Positions 17,834-26,384 are shown, counted from the first letter of the stretch. The stretch: 64,000 nt of DNA from an uncultured Clostridia bacterium (GCA_934162205.1 CAKPIA010000004.1:1-64000); one strand, 5' to 3'. The notes: a model not told the origin generated them from the letters alone. Made by a program: numbers and translations.

Positions 17834-18244
17834 TTATATTATTATTCCATTTGTATGATCAATTTCATGTTGTATTATTTCAGCAACAAATTCCGTATAT
17901 TTTCCATGTTGTTTATTAAAATTTATGTCTAAATAATCCACTTCGATTTCTTTATATCTTTTACATTTTCTTTCTCCAATCAAAGATAAACAACCTTCTT
18001 CTGTCTGATATTCTTCACTTTTCTTGGTAATGATTGGATTTATCATCACAAAATCATATAGTCCACCTGATACACAAATTATTGCTTTGTTATATCCTAT
18101 CATATTTGCAGCAAGTCCTACACATCTATCTTTATTTGCTTTTAATGTATCTAATAAATCAGTTGCTATATATTTATCTTTTTCAGTTGCCTTTTCTGCC
18201 TTTTGTGATAAAAACATTACATCTTTTACTATTTCTTTTACCAT
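17834..18244 (-). CDS. def: Peptide deformylase
   Basis: Removes the formyl group from the N-terminal methionine of new proteins; metal-dependent. All three family motifs are visible: GLAANMIG (GxGLAAxQ type, with Asn-Met for Pro-Gln), EEGCLS, and the metal-binding HEIDH with both His near the C terminus. The 136-residue length is typical of the short clostridial form. ATG follows AAGGAGATTAGT. The stretch downstream (17640-17833) has no gene that I can see. Confidence 0.92.
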   Translation of the reverse strand: MVKEIVKDVMFLSQKAEKATEKDKYIATDLLDTLKANKDRCVGLAANMIGYNKAIICVSGGLYDFVMINPIITKKSEEYQTEEGCLSLIGERKCKRYKEIEVDYLDINFNKQHGKYTEFVAEIIQHEIDHTNGIII

Positions 18245-18404
18245 ACTAATCTCCTTAAATATTTATTTAACATTTTAAGTATAATTATAACATATAGCAT
18301 AATTTTTTACACATATTTATTATATATAATTTTTTCTTTTTAATCTCATTTTATAATTCTTTTGCATATATTAATGTAGAATTTAATATAGAGGTGAAAT
18401 CAAT

Positions 18405-18780
18405 ATGTTTTTAAATGTTTTGAATACTGCCAAAGTTAATGGTTTACCACAATCCAAAGATCATTGCAAAGGTAGATTTTTTGGAATGCATATCCATGAA
18501 CGGAACTTCTTGTACAGGAAATTCAAATGATGAATTTGCAGATGCAAAAACTCATTATAATCCACAAAATTGTCCTCATCCATATCATGCTGGAGATTTG
18601 CCACCACTAATTGAGAATGATGGATATAGTTATATGAGTGTTTTTATTAATAAGTTTATGGTAAAGGATATTATTGGAAAAGTTGTAATTATACACGAAA
18701 TGCTTGATGATTTTACTACTCAGCCTAGTGGTAATTCTGGTACTAAAATTGCTTGTGGTGAAATAAAGAAAGTATTTTAA
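18405..18780 (+). CDS. Short Cu/Zn superoxide dismutase-like protein, needs a +1 frameshift at CGG
   Basis: ATG at 18405 follows GAGGTGAAATCAAT. The first frame reads through RFFGMHIHE to CGG (18501-18503); skipping the C continues GTSCTGNSNDEFADAKTHYNP and on to PHPYHAGDLPPL, VVIIHEMLDDFTTQPSGNSG and TKIACGEI. This matches the clostridial SOD_Cu-type family, including HIHEG-SCTG across the junction, and gives 124 residues. The His ligands HIH, HYNP, HAGD and IIHE are all kept. Compared with relatives I recall, about 30 N-terminal residues (the first strands) are missing, so it may be a minimal or decayed form. Divergent from def. Confidence 0.8.
18501..18503 (+). other. Putative +1 frameshift site in the SOD-like gene (GAA CGG A)
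   Basis: In-frame CGG, codon 33. Skipping the C restores the HIHE-GTSCTGN block. Without a shift the frame gives RNFLYRKFK-like sequence and stops soon after. Confidence 0.75.
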
Positions 18781-18956
18781 CTGCATTAATTGTTTTTCTA
18801 TTAATTAAAATGTGCTTTTGATATTTTCCACATTTATAGTATTTTTTGTGTATTACTGAAATATATTTTTGTTTAAATTTGATTTGATTGAGTTATTTAT
18901 TATCATTATAATTATGAACAAAATATAATATTTTGGTTCAAAGTTATGAAAAAAGC

Positions 18957-19040
18957 ATTTGCTAGTTTTTTAGCAAGTGCTTCTTTGGGTTGCAGGAACT
19001 GGAGTTTAGTTTGGCCTTCGGGTTATGAGCCCGTAAGTGT
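18957..19040 (-). repeat. Degenerate initiator tRNA 3' half plus terminator (left copy)
   Basis: Reverse strand: CGGGCTCATAACCCGAAGG (anticodon arm of initiator tRNA-Met), a decayed T arm, GCAACC of the acceptor end, and then a terminator hairpin with arms like AGCAAATGCT. The same order occurs at the intact tRNA-fMet (46334-46447). It cannot fold as a whole tRNA. It looks like an integration scar. Confidence 0.6.
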
Positions 19041-19158
19041 TGATATTGCTGAGTTTGGTGTAATTGTGTTATGTTTTGTTGGAGTAAGTTAATCGGTGAT
19101 ATTGGGGATTGTTTGTTTTGGTTAAATTGTGTTTGATTTTGGGCGTTTTTGTGGAGAG

Positions 19159-19177
19159 TGTGACCAAGGTGTGACAA
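19159..19177 (+). repeat. Island boundary direct repeat, left copy
   Basis: TGTGACCAAGGTGTGACAA, identical but for one base to 39540-39558 in the same orientation. It lies on the island side of the left tRNA remnant. Confidence 0.6.
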
Positions 19178-19233
19178 AGAAACCATATTTTAAAAGTTGG
19201 ACTTTTATATTCTAATCCGTATTTTCAAATGCA

Positions 19234-19265
19234 AAACCCGGACTCTTTGAATTAAAGTACGGGTT
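19234..19265 (-). terminator. Terminator after hamB
   Basis: Reverse strand AACCCGTACTTT, short loop, AAAGAGTCCGGGTTTT, directly after the hamB stop. Confidence 0.75.
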
Positions 19266-19271
19266 AATTTA

Positions 19272-21335
19272 TTATTTATAAAAATCTTTAATAATATATT
19301 TTGAAACTATACTTAATTTTAGCTTTTTTATTTTCTTTTCGTTCTCTATAAATCTTTCCTTTAGTTCATTCATATCATTAAATTCTTCTCCAATTATTTC
19401 CATGATTTTATCTATATCTGCTTCATATATTCCTAAATCCTTCAAAATTCTTTTGTTTTTAGAGTCAAAATAATATAAAAAGTCTATATTTGATTTTACT
19501 TTTTTGTTTATCATCTCAATATAATTTTCACTTATTTTCTCTTTTTCCATAATATATATTAAAATTAAAAGCTTTGAATAAAACTCATATTCAATATAAT
19601 TACTTTTTAAATATATTGTTTTAGATATTAAATAGTCAAGTGCTATGGTTGGATAAAAAGAACTTACTTCATTAATAGTTGTTTTTATTTTTCTTCTTTG
19701 TTTATGTAAAAGTGAATTTATTATACCTGTTTCTAAATTATCATTTTTTCCTTCAAATATTCTATATAATATTCTAACTAAATACAATCTCCCTCTTTTG
19801 TCATCTTTAATACATTCTTCTAATTCCTGCAGCAACTTTTCTTTATTCTCTTTATATCTTTCATATAGTTTTATAATAGTTTTTTTCCTAAATCTACATC
19901 CAATATTAGACTTATATTCTTCATGAGTTAGATTCAATTTTTCTAATAAATTTTTATATTCATCATTCTCTTCATAATTGTTTTTGTGTATTTCAACATC
20001 TTCTGAATCTTGTGTTATTTCAAATTCAATATTTTTTATTGCATCTTCTCTTATATATTCTTTATCTTCTGGCCCTTTTATGTAATATGCATTACCTAAA
20101 TAATGTTTATTCATTCTTCCAGATCTACCAATTAAATTAAAAAAATCAAATGCATCAAATTTTTTTCCATCTTTTCCTCCTGTATATGGTTTTGTTATTA
20201 TTATATTTTTGGCTGTTGTATTTACTCCTTCTAATAGTGTCGACGTGCATAGCAATTTATTAAAGTCCTTACTGTTTTCAAACCAATCTAATTGCATAAT
20301 TTTCACACCATTTGGCAATTGTGCATTATGAACTAAATATCCTTTTTTCAGTGCTTTTACCACATACCATTCTTCATGTATTTCTCTTTCCCCCCATCTA
20401 ATAAATCTATTAACTTCATTGTTCCTTATAACTATATCTTCATTATCTAATTGATTAATAAAATTATATATTCTAGTTACACTTTGAAAATATATCAATG
20501 TTTTATCTTTTCCTACTTTATTAATAATTTCTTTTGTTTTTTGTGTTCTTTCTGACTCCTTTGATATATTTTTTATATATACATCGTTAATTACAGGAGA
20601 ATAATCTGTCCTATATAGTGTTGGTTTTTTGCATAATTTTTCTCTATTTTCTACATTTCCTATAAAAGGGGCCAATAATACATATTTCTTTGCTATATTA
20701 GACAAATAATAATAAGCTAAATTTAATACTAGTATTCTGTCATCTTGTTCATCTTTCTGTAATTTATAAACTTCATCAATTACTAAGAAATCTATTTCTT
20801 TCAACGCGGAATAATTTTCTTCTTTAACTACTCTATCATGTGTAAGAATAAATATATTCTTTTCAGTGAAATCATATTCTTTTGTTTCATCAATATTTAA
20901 ATGTATTTTATATTCTCTAAACTTTTCTTTATACTTGTTTAATATTTTCTTATTATATTCATCAAGTAAAGCTAATGTAGGAACTATCAATACAACATTA
21001 TTAGGTTTATTTCTTATAATATACTCAAAAATTACAAATGTCTTTCCAAAACTTGTTGGAGCACTAACAATTAATGCCTCTTTATTTTTTATTTCAGTCA
21101 AAATTTTTAATTGTTCTGGGTGTAAAAAAATATTTTTATCAACTTTTGACTTTGATATAGCTTTATATAATATTTCTTGTAATGTCCTTGGATATGCATA
21201 CATTGTTAAATCCAAACTAAACAAATTGTCTGATAATTTTCTCTTTTCTTCCTCTTTGTTCGACGAATCTTCAATTTTTCTTATAAATTCTTCTCTACAT
21301 TTCTGTAACGTTACTATTTCTAATGATTGATTCAT
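19272..21335 (-). CDS. hamB: Hachiman defence protein HamB (SF2 helicase)
   Basis: A 687-residue SF2 DNA helicase. Walker A SAPTSFGKT is at residues 91-99, the DEVY box at 187-190, and helicase motifs STLLEGVNTTAKN and FFNLIGRSGRMN (motif VI) near 345-410. The C-terminal 230 residues are helical and unassigned. Together with the DUF1837 protein upstream it forms a Hachiman-type antiphage pair, in which HamB senses aberrant DNA and controls the HamA nuclease. Its ATG overlaps the end of hamA by 41 bases in another frame, so the two are translationally coupled. Both frames are intact. Confidence 0.85.
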   Translation of the reverse strand: MNQSLEIVTLQKCREEFIRKIEDSSNKEEEKRKLSDNLFSLDLTMYAYPRTLQEILYKAISKSKVDKNIFLHPEQLKILTEIKNKEALIVSAPTSFGKTFVIFEYIIRNKPNNVVLIVPTLALLDEYNKKILNKYKEKFREYKIHLNIDETKEYDFTEKNIFILTHDRVVKEENYSALKEIDFLVIDEVYKLQKDEQDDRILVLNLAYYYLSNIAKKYVLLAPFIGNVENREKLCKKPTLYRTDYSPVINDVYIKNISKESERTQKTKEIINKVGKDKTLIYFQSVTRIYNFINQLDNEDIVIRNNEVNRFIRWGEREIHEEWYVVKALKKGYLVHNAQLPNGVKIMQLDWFENSKDFNKLLCTSTLLEGVNTTAKNIIITKPYTGGKDGKKFDAFDFFNLIGRSGRMNKHYLGNAYYIKGPEDKEYIREDAIKNIEFEITQDSEDVEIHKNNYEENDEYKNLLEKLNLTHEEYKSNIGCRFRKKTIIKLYERYKENKEKLLQELEECIKDDKRGRLYLVRILYRIFEGKNDNLETGIINSLLHKQRRKIKTTINEVSSFYPTIALDYLISKTIYLKSNYIEYEFYSKLLILIYIMEKEKISENYIEMINKKVKSNIDFLYYFDSKNKRILKDLGIYEADIDKIMEIIGEEFNDMNELKERFIENEKKIKKLKLSIVSKYIIKDFYK

Positions 21336-22260
21336 ACTCTTCTTTCTTCTCCTTTACTATTTTAGTAAATGTTAAAGTAAATTTACTTTTATCTATTATT
21401 GGTAGTGAAATTAAGTAATACTCTGTTTCTATATCAAAAAAATTTTTTCTTTTAATTGTTTTTTTTAGCTTTTCTATAATTTTTTGACTGTCCTTTTCAT
21501 TACCGTGTGCCATAAATATTGGTATCCCTATTTTGGTGATATTTGCTGTAGTTATAAAGTCTTTAAAAGTTAAACAGATTCCATTACTTTTTTGTTCATT
21601 ATAGTATGTTTCAAATTCTTTTAATTTCTTTAGACAATTATTTTTAAAAATCAAAATATATTCTTCTTCTATGTTTTTTTCATACTCATCTAATGATTTA
21701 TTTATTAGTTTTACCGCGTTATCTAGATTTTTACTTATCTTTGACTCTCCAAATAACAACAATTTTTCATCTGTATTCATATATACAGTATCAATTCCAT
21801 AAACACTCATATTCCTATCTGTCGTAAGCTTTAATTTTGGTATTATGCAGTCAAACTGAAAGAAATCCTTTAAAATGCTACTCATAATGAATTCTCCAAA
21901 TCTTCCAATTTTACTCAATCTTATAAATGTTTTTGTTTTTTCTTCTCTTACTTCTTCAGCTTCTTCTTGCATAATACCTTTTAAATTTTCTTCTAAGTTG
22001 GTGATATCCATTTCATCATTTTTTTCATCTATAAATATATATAATAAATCATATATATATTCCATTATTTCATTATCAGCTTCTATTTCTATGTCTTTTG
22101 AATTCTCAATATATTTTATCAGATTATCTTCTTCTAAAAAAAATTTCGACAATTGTTCATAAAAAATATCTTCATCACTTATTTTTATATGAAAAAAAGA
22201 ATAATTATCTTCCAAATGATATACATCAAACTCTTTATATTTTTTAACCTCTATATCCAT
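21295..22260 (-). CDS. hamA: Hachiman defence protein HamA (DUF1837 nuclease)
   Basis: A 321-residue DUF1837 protein. The family block runs RLSKIGRFGEFIMSSILKDFF, then YGIDTVY, then LLFGESKISKN. Candidate nuclease residues of the restriction-like fold are E123, D157, E172 and K174. Known HamA proteins are DNases held inactive by HamB until infection. The first 110 residues are a variable acidic domain. ATG follows AAGGGGAAAATTT. A promoter with an inverted repeat sits directly upstream. The pair lies at the left end of the accessory island. Confidence 0.82.
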   Translation of the reverse strand: MDIEVKKYKEFDVYHLEDNYSFFHIKISDEDIFYEQLSKFFLEEDNLIKYIENSKDIEIEADNEIMEYIYDLLYIFIDEKNDEMDITNLEENLKGIMQEEAEEVREEKTKTFIRLSKIGRFGEFIMSSILKDFFQFDCIIPKLKLTTDRNMSVYGIDTVYMNTDEKLLLFGESKISKNLDNAVKLINKSLDEYEKNIEEEYILIFKNNCLKKLKEFETYYNEQKSNGICLTFKDFITTANITKIGIPIFMAHGNEKDSQKIIEKLKKTIKRKNFFDIETEYYLISLPIIDKSKFTLTFTKIVKEKKEEYESIIRNSNVTEM

Positions 22261-22282
22261 AAATTTTCCCCTTAATTAAAAT

Positions 22283-22311
22283 ATCATAACAAATTTGCAA
22301 AGTTTGTCGAA
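22283..22311 (-). promoter_or_regulatory. Promoter for hamAB
   Basis: Reverse strand: TTCGAC (22306-22311), 17-base spacer, TATGAT (22283-22288). The -35 box lies in the left arm of an inverted repeat. Confidence 0.55.
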
Positions 22312-22340
22312 AATTGTAGTAAAATATAAATTTCGACAAA
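22303..22340. promoter_or_regulatory. Inverted repeat over the hamA promoter (putative operator)
   Basis: Perfect 10-bp arms TTTGTCGAAA (22303-22312) and TTTCGACAAA (22331-22340), 18 bases apart. One arm covers the hamA -35 box, so a dimeric repressor could close the promoter. Confidence 0.5.
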
Positions 22341-22344
22341 AAAA

Positions 22345-22366
22345 TACAACTTGCTTAAAAGTTGTA
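22345..22366 (-). terminator. Terminator after the 218-residue gene
   Basis: TACAACTT / AAGTTGTA stem followed on the reverse strand by a T7 run. It separates the integrative element from hamAB. Confidence 0.8.
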
Positions 22367-22376
22367 CCTGTATTAT

Positions 22377-23033
22377 TTAAAATCTATTAATTTTTACTCC
22401 ATACTTATCCCAGTCAATTTCATATGTTTCCTTTTCTTTTTTTTCATCTATCATTAATAATATTTTCTTACCTACTATTCTACATGCAAAATAACAAATA
22501 ATAGCATCATCAGCATGAAAGGTTCTATCAAGTTCATCATTTGATAATATCACATGTTTTGATATATTATATAAATTAACAAATAATTTTAATTCATTTG
22601 TAATATTTTCTTCAAATATATTTTTATTAACTATATAATTTAATAATTTTCCTAATGGATATCTACTAACCTTTATCCAACTAATTTTATTATTCTTCTT
22701 CAAATATATTTTTATTGATTCTTCAAAGTGATGTCCACAATTTTCTATTATGTCTCTTGCTGTGTAATTAACATCTAATATATCGATATCACTTCTAATA
22801 TATTGTAAACATCTATACGCATTTCTAAATTCTGTTCCTTGGAATGGATTTGAACGAGCTGGATTACAACCTTGACAATATCCACCTATTCCTCCAATAG
22901 TTTGGTCAAATTTCCATAAGTTCATTGTTTTGTATTCTTGTCCTTCTTTTTCTATTTGTTCAATTATATTGTTAATCGTATTTATTTGTTTTTCACTAAA
23001 TACTGATTTTAATTTTCGTGTTTGTGCTAACAT
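22377..23033 (-). CDS. Unknown protein of the integrative element
   Basis: A 218-residue protein I do not recognise. ATG at 23033 follows GAAAGGATT; the upstream in-frame ATG has no site. A Cys/Gly-rich patch IGGYCQGCNPARSN sits near residue 57 and a conserved-looking FHADDAIICYFACRIVGKK near 180. Otherwise helical, no signal or membrane segment. It has its own promoter overlapping repeated TGTGTAA half-sites, and is the leftmost gene of the element. The pattern suggests a cargo or regulatory gene; no function is assigned. Confidence 0.65.
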   Translation of the reverse strand: MLAQTRKLKSVFSEKQINTINNIIEQIEKEGQEYKTMNLWKFDQTIGGIGGYCQGCNPARSNPFQGTEFRNAYRCLQYIRSDIDILDVNYTARDIIENCGHHFEESIKIYLKKNNKISWIKVSRYPLGKLLNYIVNKNIFEENITNELKLFVNLYNISKHVILSNDELDRTFHADDAIICYFACRIVGKKILLMIDEKKEKETYEIDWDKYGVKINRF

Positions 23034-23062
23034 ATATATAATCCTTTCTATTCTATGCATAT

Positions 23063-23091
23063 ATTATAGCACGATTTTGAATATGTGTAAA
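23063..23091 (-). promoter_or_regulatory. Promoter for the 218-residue gene
   Basis: Reverse strand TTTACA (23086-23091), 17-base spacer, perfect TATAAT (23063-23068). The -35 overlaps one of three TGTGTAA/TTACACA half-sites. Confidence 0.7.
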
Positions 23092-23132
23092 AAATTCAAA
23101 AAATTACACATATTTTCAAAACATGTGTAATT
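23083..23132. repeat. Three TGTGTAA half-sites; right pair also forms a terminator
   Basis: ATGTGTAA (23083), AATTACACAT (23102-23111) and ATGTGTAATT (23123-23132). The last two form a hairpin with a T run on the reverse strand that ends the 51-residue gene. The first covers the next gene's -35. This could be both a terminator and an operator. Confidence 0.5.
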
Positions 23133-23153
23133 TTTTATATTTAACAAATTATT

Positions 23154-23309
23154 TTAAAAAATAAATGGTGGCATAATAGAAATATCATCACATTTTAACA
23201 ATAGTTTAGCAAAATCCGAAACTTCTTTCCATTGTGCCTCAGTCAAATTATGTTTTTTCATCATTTCTTCTTTATAATCATCTGGATTTAAATTTTTATC
23301 AATTATCAT
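23154..23309 (-). CDS. Small 51-residue protein of the integrative element
   Basis: Reads MIIDKNLNPDDYKEEMMKKH and ends DDISIMPPFIF. ATG at 23309 follows AGGAGTAGAAA. A single helical protein with acidic and basic stretches; no family recognised. It lies 16 bases downstream of the DUF927 ATPase gene and is followed by a terminator, so it is the last gene of the replication-type operon. Confidence 0.65.
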   Translation of the reverse strand: MIIDKNLNPDDYKEEMMKKHNLTEAQWKEVSDFAKLLLKCDDISIMPPFIF

Positions 23310-23325
23310 TTTCTACTCCTTTCTT

Positions 23326-25245
23326 CTAAAATGGTAATTTATAATCAATATTTTTACTGTGATTTTCGGGGTAATTCGAAAATTTATTTAAATAATCACC
23401 TGGCTGTTTTTCCAATTCTCCAAATATATCTTTTGCATTAACTTCAATCATTGTTTTCAATTTTCCATTTATTGATTTTCTAGTTGTATTTCTATCCTTT
23501 TCTCCTGGAAATAATCTACCTGCTTCTTTCAAATATTTCCATGTAGATACTGCATTTCCAGGGAACTTTACTCCTTGTACTCCATAAAACTTTACAACTT
23601 CATTAAAAATAACATTAGGTATTAAATAACACCTTTCTTTACTTTCATCATAATATCCAACAAATGTTGAAAGTGATTCATCTGGTTCTCTCATATAATT
23701 TTTATAGCTTTTTAAATATATTTTGTTACTAGCTAATAATTCTTGAACAGCTGCAAAGAACATATTGTCTGTTCTATTTTCTTCTGTTTTCGAACTTTGT
23801 TTTATTGCTACTTCCATTAATATTTTCCATGCATCTTCTTTCATTTGTTTCATTCTTTCTTCTGTAATAACTCCTTTTTCTTTTGCATATTCATAAAATA
23901 ATTCAATTCCAATATACTCTGATGCAATAATCTCTGGAATTCTTCCATGTGCTAAATTTTGATTAGCTTTATTTCTATATTCTATAAATTTAGTCTTGCA
24001 GTTCTTCTGTATATTATCTTTGTTATCAATTATGTATTGAATATACCCTTTCATGCAATATGATAATTTATCCTTTTCACTTTGTATTTTTGATAATAAT
24101 TGTAAATCTATATCTTCTCTTGCCATTTCTATAATTAATGCTCTTGCTGTCCTACTTTCTGCAAATGATGGAAATGATTCTCCTGTCACTATACACATTC
24201 CTCTTGCACAAAATCCCATCTTTACGGTCTGTCCATCTTGCCTCATTCTACTCCTTGCTTGTCTATCTCCATAAAGTCCAAATAAGCTTTCAGCTACTGC
24301 ATCCATCTTTTTGCTTTCTGTTTGAGATTTACTCGGATAATAATCATCTATTGCAAATAATGTATCTTTTAATGTAAAAGCTTTTTTCTCTATGCTATTT
24401 ACAGTATCTTTAAATCCCCCTGGCAAATTGTCTCTTTCAAAATCTCCAAAATGAGACAATATAAGAGCTGATAATGAACTTTTTTGTGATCCACTTTCGC
24501 CAGATATCCATGTGACAAATCCTAATGGTATGTTTTTATTCAAGAATATACTTCTTAATGGCGATAAATATGTAAGTGCTATTAAAGGTATAGTTATTTT
24601 CTTTTTTGCAACATCTAATATCGATAATGATAATTCTATACATGCTTTTAAATCGTATTGTTTATTAGTAAATTTATATCTTTCTAAACTTATTTCTGAT
24701 AAATCTACACTGATATCTTTACCTGTTCCTATTGCTCCTCCTTGATGCAAATATACAAGTTCTCCATTAATTGTCCTAAAACCTGTATGTTCAAAAATTG
24801 TTTCTTTTGGTATATCCCTTGATAGGTAATGCAAAGCATCGTATGCATATTCTTTATGATTAGCTTTAGGAGGATATATTCTTGGTTTCAAATCCCATTT
24901 GGCATTGTTTATCCATTTCATATTATCAAGTTCTCCATAATCTACTTTTATATCAGAAAGCACTTTTTTATCTGTTAACACACATTTAAGTTGTAAATAT
25001 CCTTTCGATTCTCTTCCATCATCAATATATATCTTCTTAATTGGTAATGGCAGAAAATTACATATGTTTTTTATTTCTTCTTTGTTACCTTTAAGAACTT
25101 TTCTTTGTAATCCTGCATATCCAAAATTATAAGATGTTCCTTCCAGTTTATTATTATATTCTGCATATTCATCTTGTTCTTCTGCGGTGTCTATTGTTCC
25201 TTGCAATTCTTTAATTTCTTCAGGAGTTAAATCATCTATTAACAT
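23326..25245 (-). CDS. DUF927-type P-loop ATPase (mobile-element helicase-like)
   Basis: A 639-residue protein with a DUF927-like core: Walker A SGESGSQKSS near residue 248, FAIDDYYPSKSQ (Walker B region) near 295, and the block RMRQDG...ARGMCIVTGE after it. DUF927 proteins occur in phages and integrative elements next to primase-like proteins and probably serve as replicative helicases. The start is ATG 25245 (after AAAGGAGGTTGAAAAAT), overlapping the end of the primase-like gene by 14 bases. It probably works with that protein in element replication. Confidence 0.8.
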   Translation of the reverse strand: MLIDDLTPEEIKELQGTIDTAEEQDEYAEYNNKLEGTSYNFGYAGLQRKVLKGNKEEIKNICNFLPLPIKKIYIDDGRESKGYLQLKCVLTDKKVLSDIKVDYGELDNMKWINNAKWDLKPRIYPPKANHKEYAYDALHYLSRDIPKETIFEHTGFRTINGELVYLHQGGAIGTGKDISVDLSEISLERYKFTNKQYDLKACIELSLSILDVAKKKITIPLIALTYLSPLRSIFLNKNIPLGFVTWISGESGSQKSSLSALILSHFGDFERDNLPGGFKDTVNSIEKKAFTLKDTLFAIDDYYPSKSQTESKKMDAVAESLFGLYGDRQARSRMRQDGQTVKMGFCARGMCIVTGESFPSFAESRTARALIIEMAREDIDLQLLSKIQSEKDKLSYCMKGYIQYIIDNKDNIQKNCKTKFIEYRNKANQNLAHGRIPEIIASEYIGIELFYEYAKEKGVITEERMKQMKEDAWKILMEVAIKQSSKTEENRTDNMFFAAVQELLASNKIYLKSYKNYMREPDESLSTFVGYYDESKERCYLIPNVIFNEVVKFYGVQGVKFPGNAVSTWKYLKEAGRLFPGEKDRNTTRKSINGKLKTMIEVNAKDIFGELEKQPGDYLNKFSNYPENHSKNIDYKLPF

Positions 25246-25861
25246 ATTTTTCAACCTCCTTTCGATTTCTAAATAACTTTAATTTTTCTTCTTCTGTTCT
25301 TACATTGTTGAAATACTCAAAATACAATTCTAGAAGATTTTCTTTAAAGTATAAATACTGTAGTGCCTGCAGTAAATTTTTATTTTTAAAGTTTTCTTCT
25401 TCTTTTAGTTGTTTCTTCATTATTTCAATTATCTTCTCATTTTTCTTATATTTGTCACATACTTTTATAAATGTGCTATTGTACCATTTATCAAGTCCAG
25501 TAGTGACATTTTTATTAGTAATATTTTTTTCTTTTATCTTTTGAGCCTCTTTGTAATCAATTCTTTTATTTAATTTTATTGGCAACGAAAAATCTTTTAT
25601 TAATATCTTTGCAGCATCTAGTGGTGCAATATTATACAATTTTGAAACAAAATTAAATATATCTCCATGCCATCCTGTCCCAAAATCATGAAATCCCTTT
25701 GAATTATTCACACAAAAAGATGCTGTTTTCTCATTTCTAAATGGTGATTTATAAAACACATTAGAGCCAGACCTTTTTCCTTTTTCTGCTATATAATATT
25801 CCGCAACTTGTTCTGGCTTCAAATATTCTTTTATTTCTTTAAATAGATTAGTTCTATACAT
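25232..25861 (-). CDS. Primase zinc-domain-like protein with degenerate CHC2 site
   Basis: 209 residues. The N terminus matches the primase zinc-binding fold (YYIAEKGKRSGSNVFYKSPFRNEKTASFCVN seen in parts, then KGFHDFGTGWHGDIFNFV). In true CHC2 fingers the sequence is CPFHxEKTPSF...CFGCG; here Cys becomes Ser and the CxxC is FGTG, so zinc is probably not bound. Such degenerate forms are usual in mobile-element primases. The Toprim catalytic domain is missing, so it likely acts as a DNA-binding or loading partner of the DUF927 ATPase. ATG with a weak binding site. Confidence 0.75.
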   Translation of the reverse strand: MYRTNLFKEIKEYLKPEQVAEYYIAEKGKRSGSNVFYKSPFRNEKTASFCVNNSKGFHDFGTGWHGDIFNFVSKLYNIAPLDAAKILIKDFSLPIKLNKRIDYKEAQKIKEKNITNKNVTTGLDKWYNSTFIKVCDKYKKNEKIIEIMKKQLKEEENFKNKNLLQALQYLYFKENLLELYFEYFNNVRTEEEKLKLFRNRKEVEKYVNR

Positions 25862-25983
25862 ATTTTCTAAAATTGTTGAATACTTCTGCTAAAACATATA
25901 TAATATACTTACCTTTTGAATATTTAGCTTAATATTCAATTTGTTGTTCTTTCAAGTACCAATTGAAAGGACATTTTTTTATT
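25862..25983. other. Gap with two short palindromes in the element
   Basis: Contains TGAATATT / AATATTCA and CTTTCAA / TTGAAAG stems, neither followed by a T run on the reverse strand. Possibly a promoter-operator or replication site for the primase-like gene; no gene seen. Confidence 0.35.
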
Positions 25984-26205
25984 TTATACAACATGAAAAT
26001 TCCTTTCTACATAATCTATACTTTTTTCTTCTCCTTGTTTTATAAATTTCTCTATAGATGTTTTACTAATAAATATTCTTCTTCCAATTCTTATACTTTT
26101 GATTCTTTTTTCTCTTAATAATTTTGATAATGACCATTCTGTAAACATAGGATTATATTTTTCTATGATGTCTTTTTTTGTATAGTAGATTTCGTTATTG
26201 TCCAT
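25984..26205 (-). CDS. Excisionase-type helix-turn-helix protein
   Basis: 73 residues with a MerR-like winged helix: YTKKDIIEKY (helix), then WSLSKLLREKRIKSIRIGRRIFISKTSIEKFI, the pattern of the excisionase/DNA-binding family where RIGRRIFI forms the wing. Xis proteins direct integrase towards excision. ATG follows AAAGGAGGACAAAGAAAA; it overlaps the repressor gene by 43 bases. Together with the integrase this supports an excisable element. Confidence 0.8.
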   Translation of the reverse strand: MDNNEIYYTKKDIIEKYNPMFTEWSLSKLLREKRIKSIRIGRRIFISKTSIEKFIKQGEEKSIDYVERNFHVV

Positions 26206-26384
26206 TTTTCTTTGTCCTCCTTTAGTTCTTTTATTATATTAAAAATTACTTCTTTGTCTGATATTTCAAGTTCTTTTCTTAATAATCTACTAAAATTCCC
26301 ATCTGTTATGCCTAGCTTATCTGCAATTTGCCAATATTTAATATTGTTTCTTTCTATTGCTTTCCTTATATCTAAATTGTTCAT
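26163..26384 (-). CDS. Cro/CI-like repressor
   Basis: 73 residues. ATG 26384 follows GAAGGAGGTGAGAAA. The helix-turn-helix is IRKAIERNNIKYWQIADKLGI followed by TDGNFSRLLRKE. It probably represses the divergent genes through the palindromes upstream. In this layout (repressor, Xis and replication genes one way, integrase operon the other) it resembles the lysogeny switch of small integrative elements. Confidence 0.8.
   Translation of the reverse strand: MNNLDIRKAIERNNIKYWQIADKLGITDGNFSRLLRKELEISDKEVIFNIIKELKEDKEKWTITKSTIQKKTS

Larger units (their letters stand above)
18781..19231. other. Intergenic region with tRNA-fMet remnant and left island repeat
   Basis: No convincing gene here. A 74-codon reverse frame (18962-19186) is His/Gln-rich and is an accident of the remnant sequence. 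The region contains a degenerate tRNA-fMet 3' half with its terminator and a 19-bp repeat shared with 39540. Confidence 0.6.

Noticed and set aside
18439..18780. SOD-like gene starting at ATG 18439
   Set aside because: No ribosome binding site there, and its first 21 residues do not match the family. The other frame up to CGG does match.
18957..19040. Functional tRNA-Met genes at 18957 and 39580
   Set aside because: Only the anticodon arm and parts of the 3' half are recognisable; acceptor and D arms are missing.
18962..19186. 74-codon His/Gln-rich reverse frame
   Set aside because: It covers the tRNA remnant and island repeat, has no ribosome binding site, and its composition is typical of non-coding sequence.
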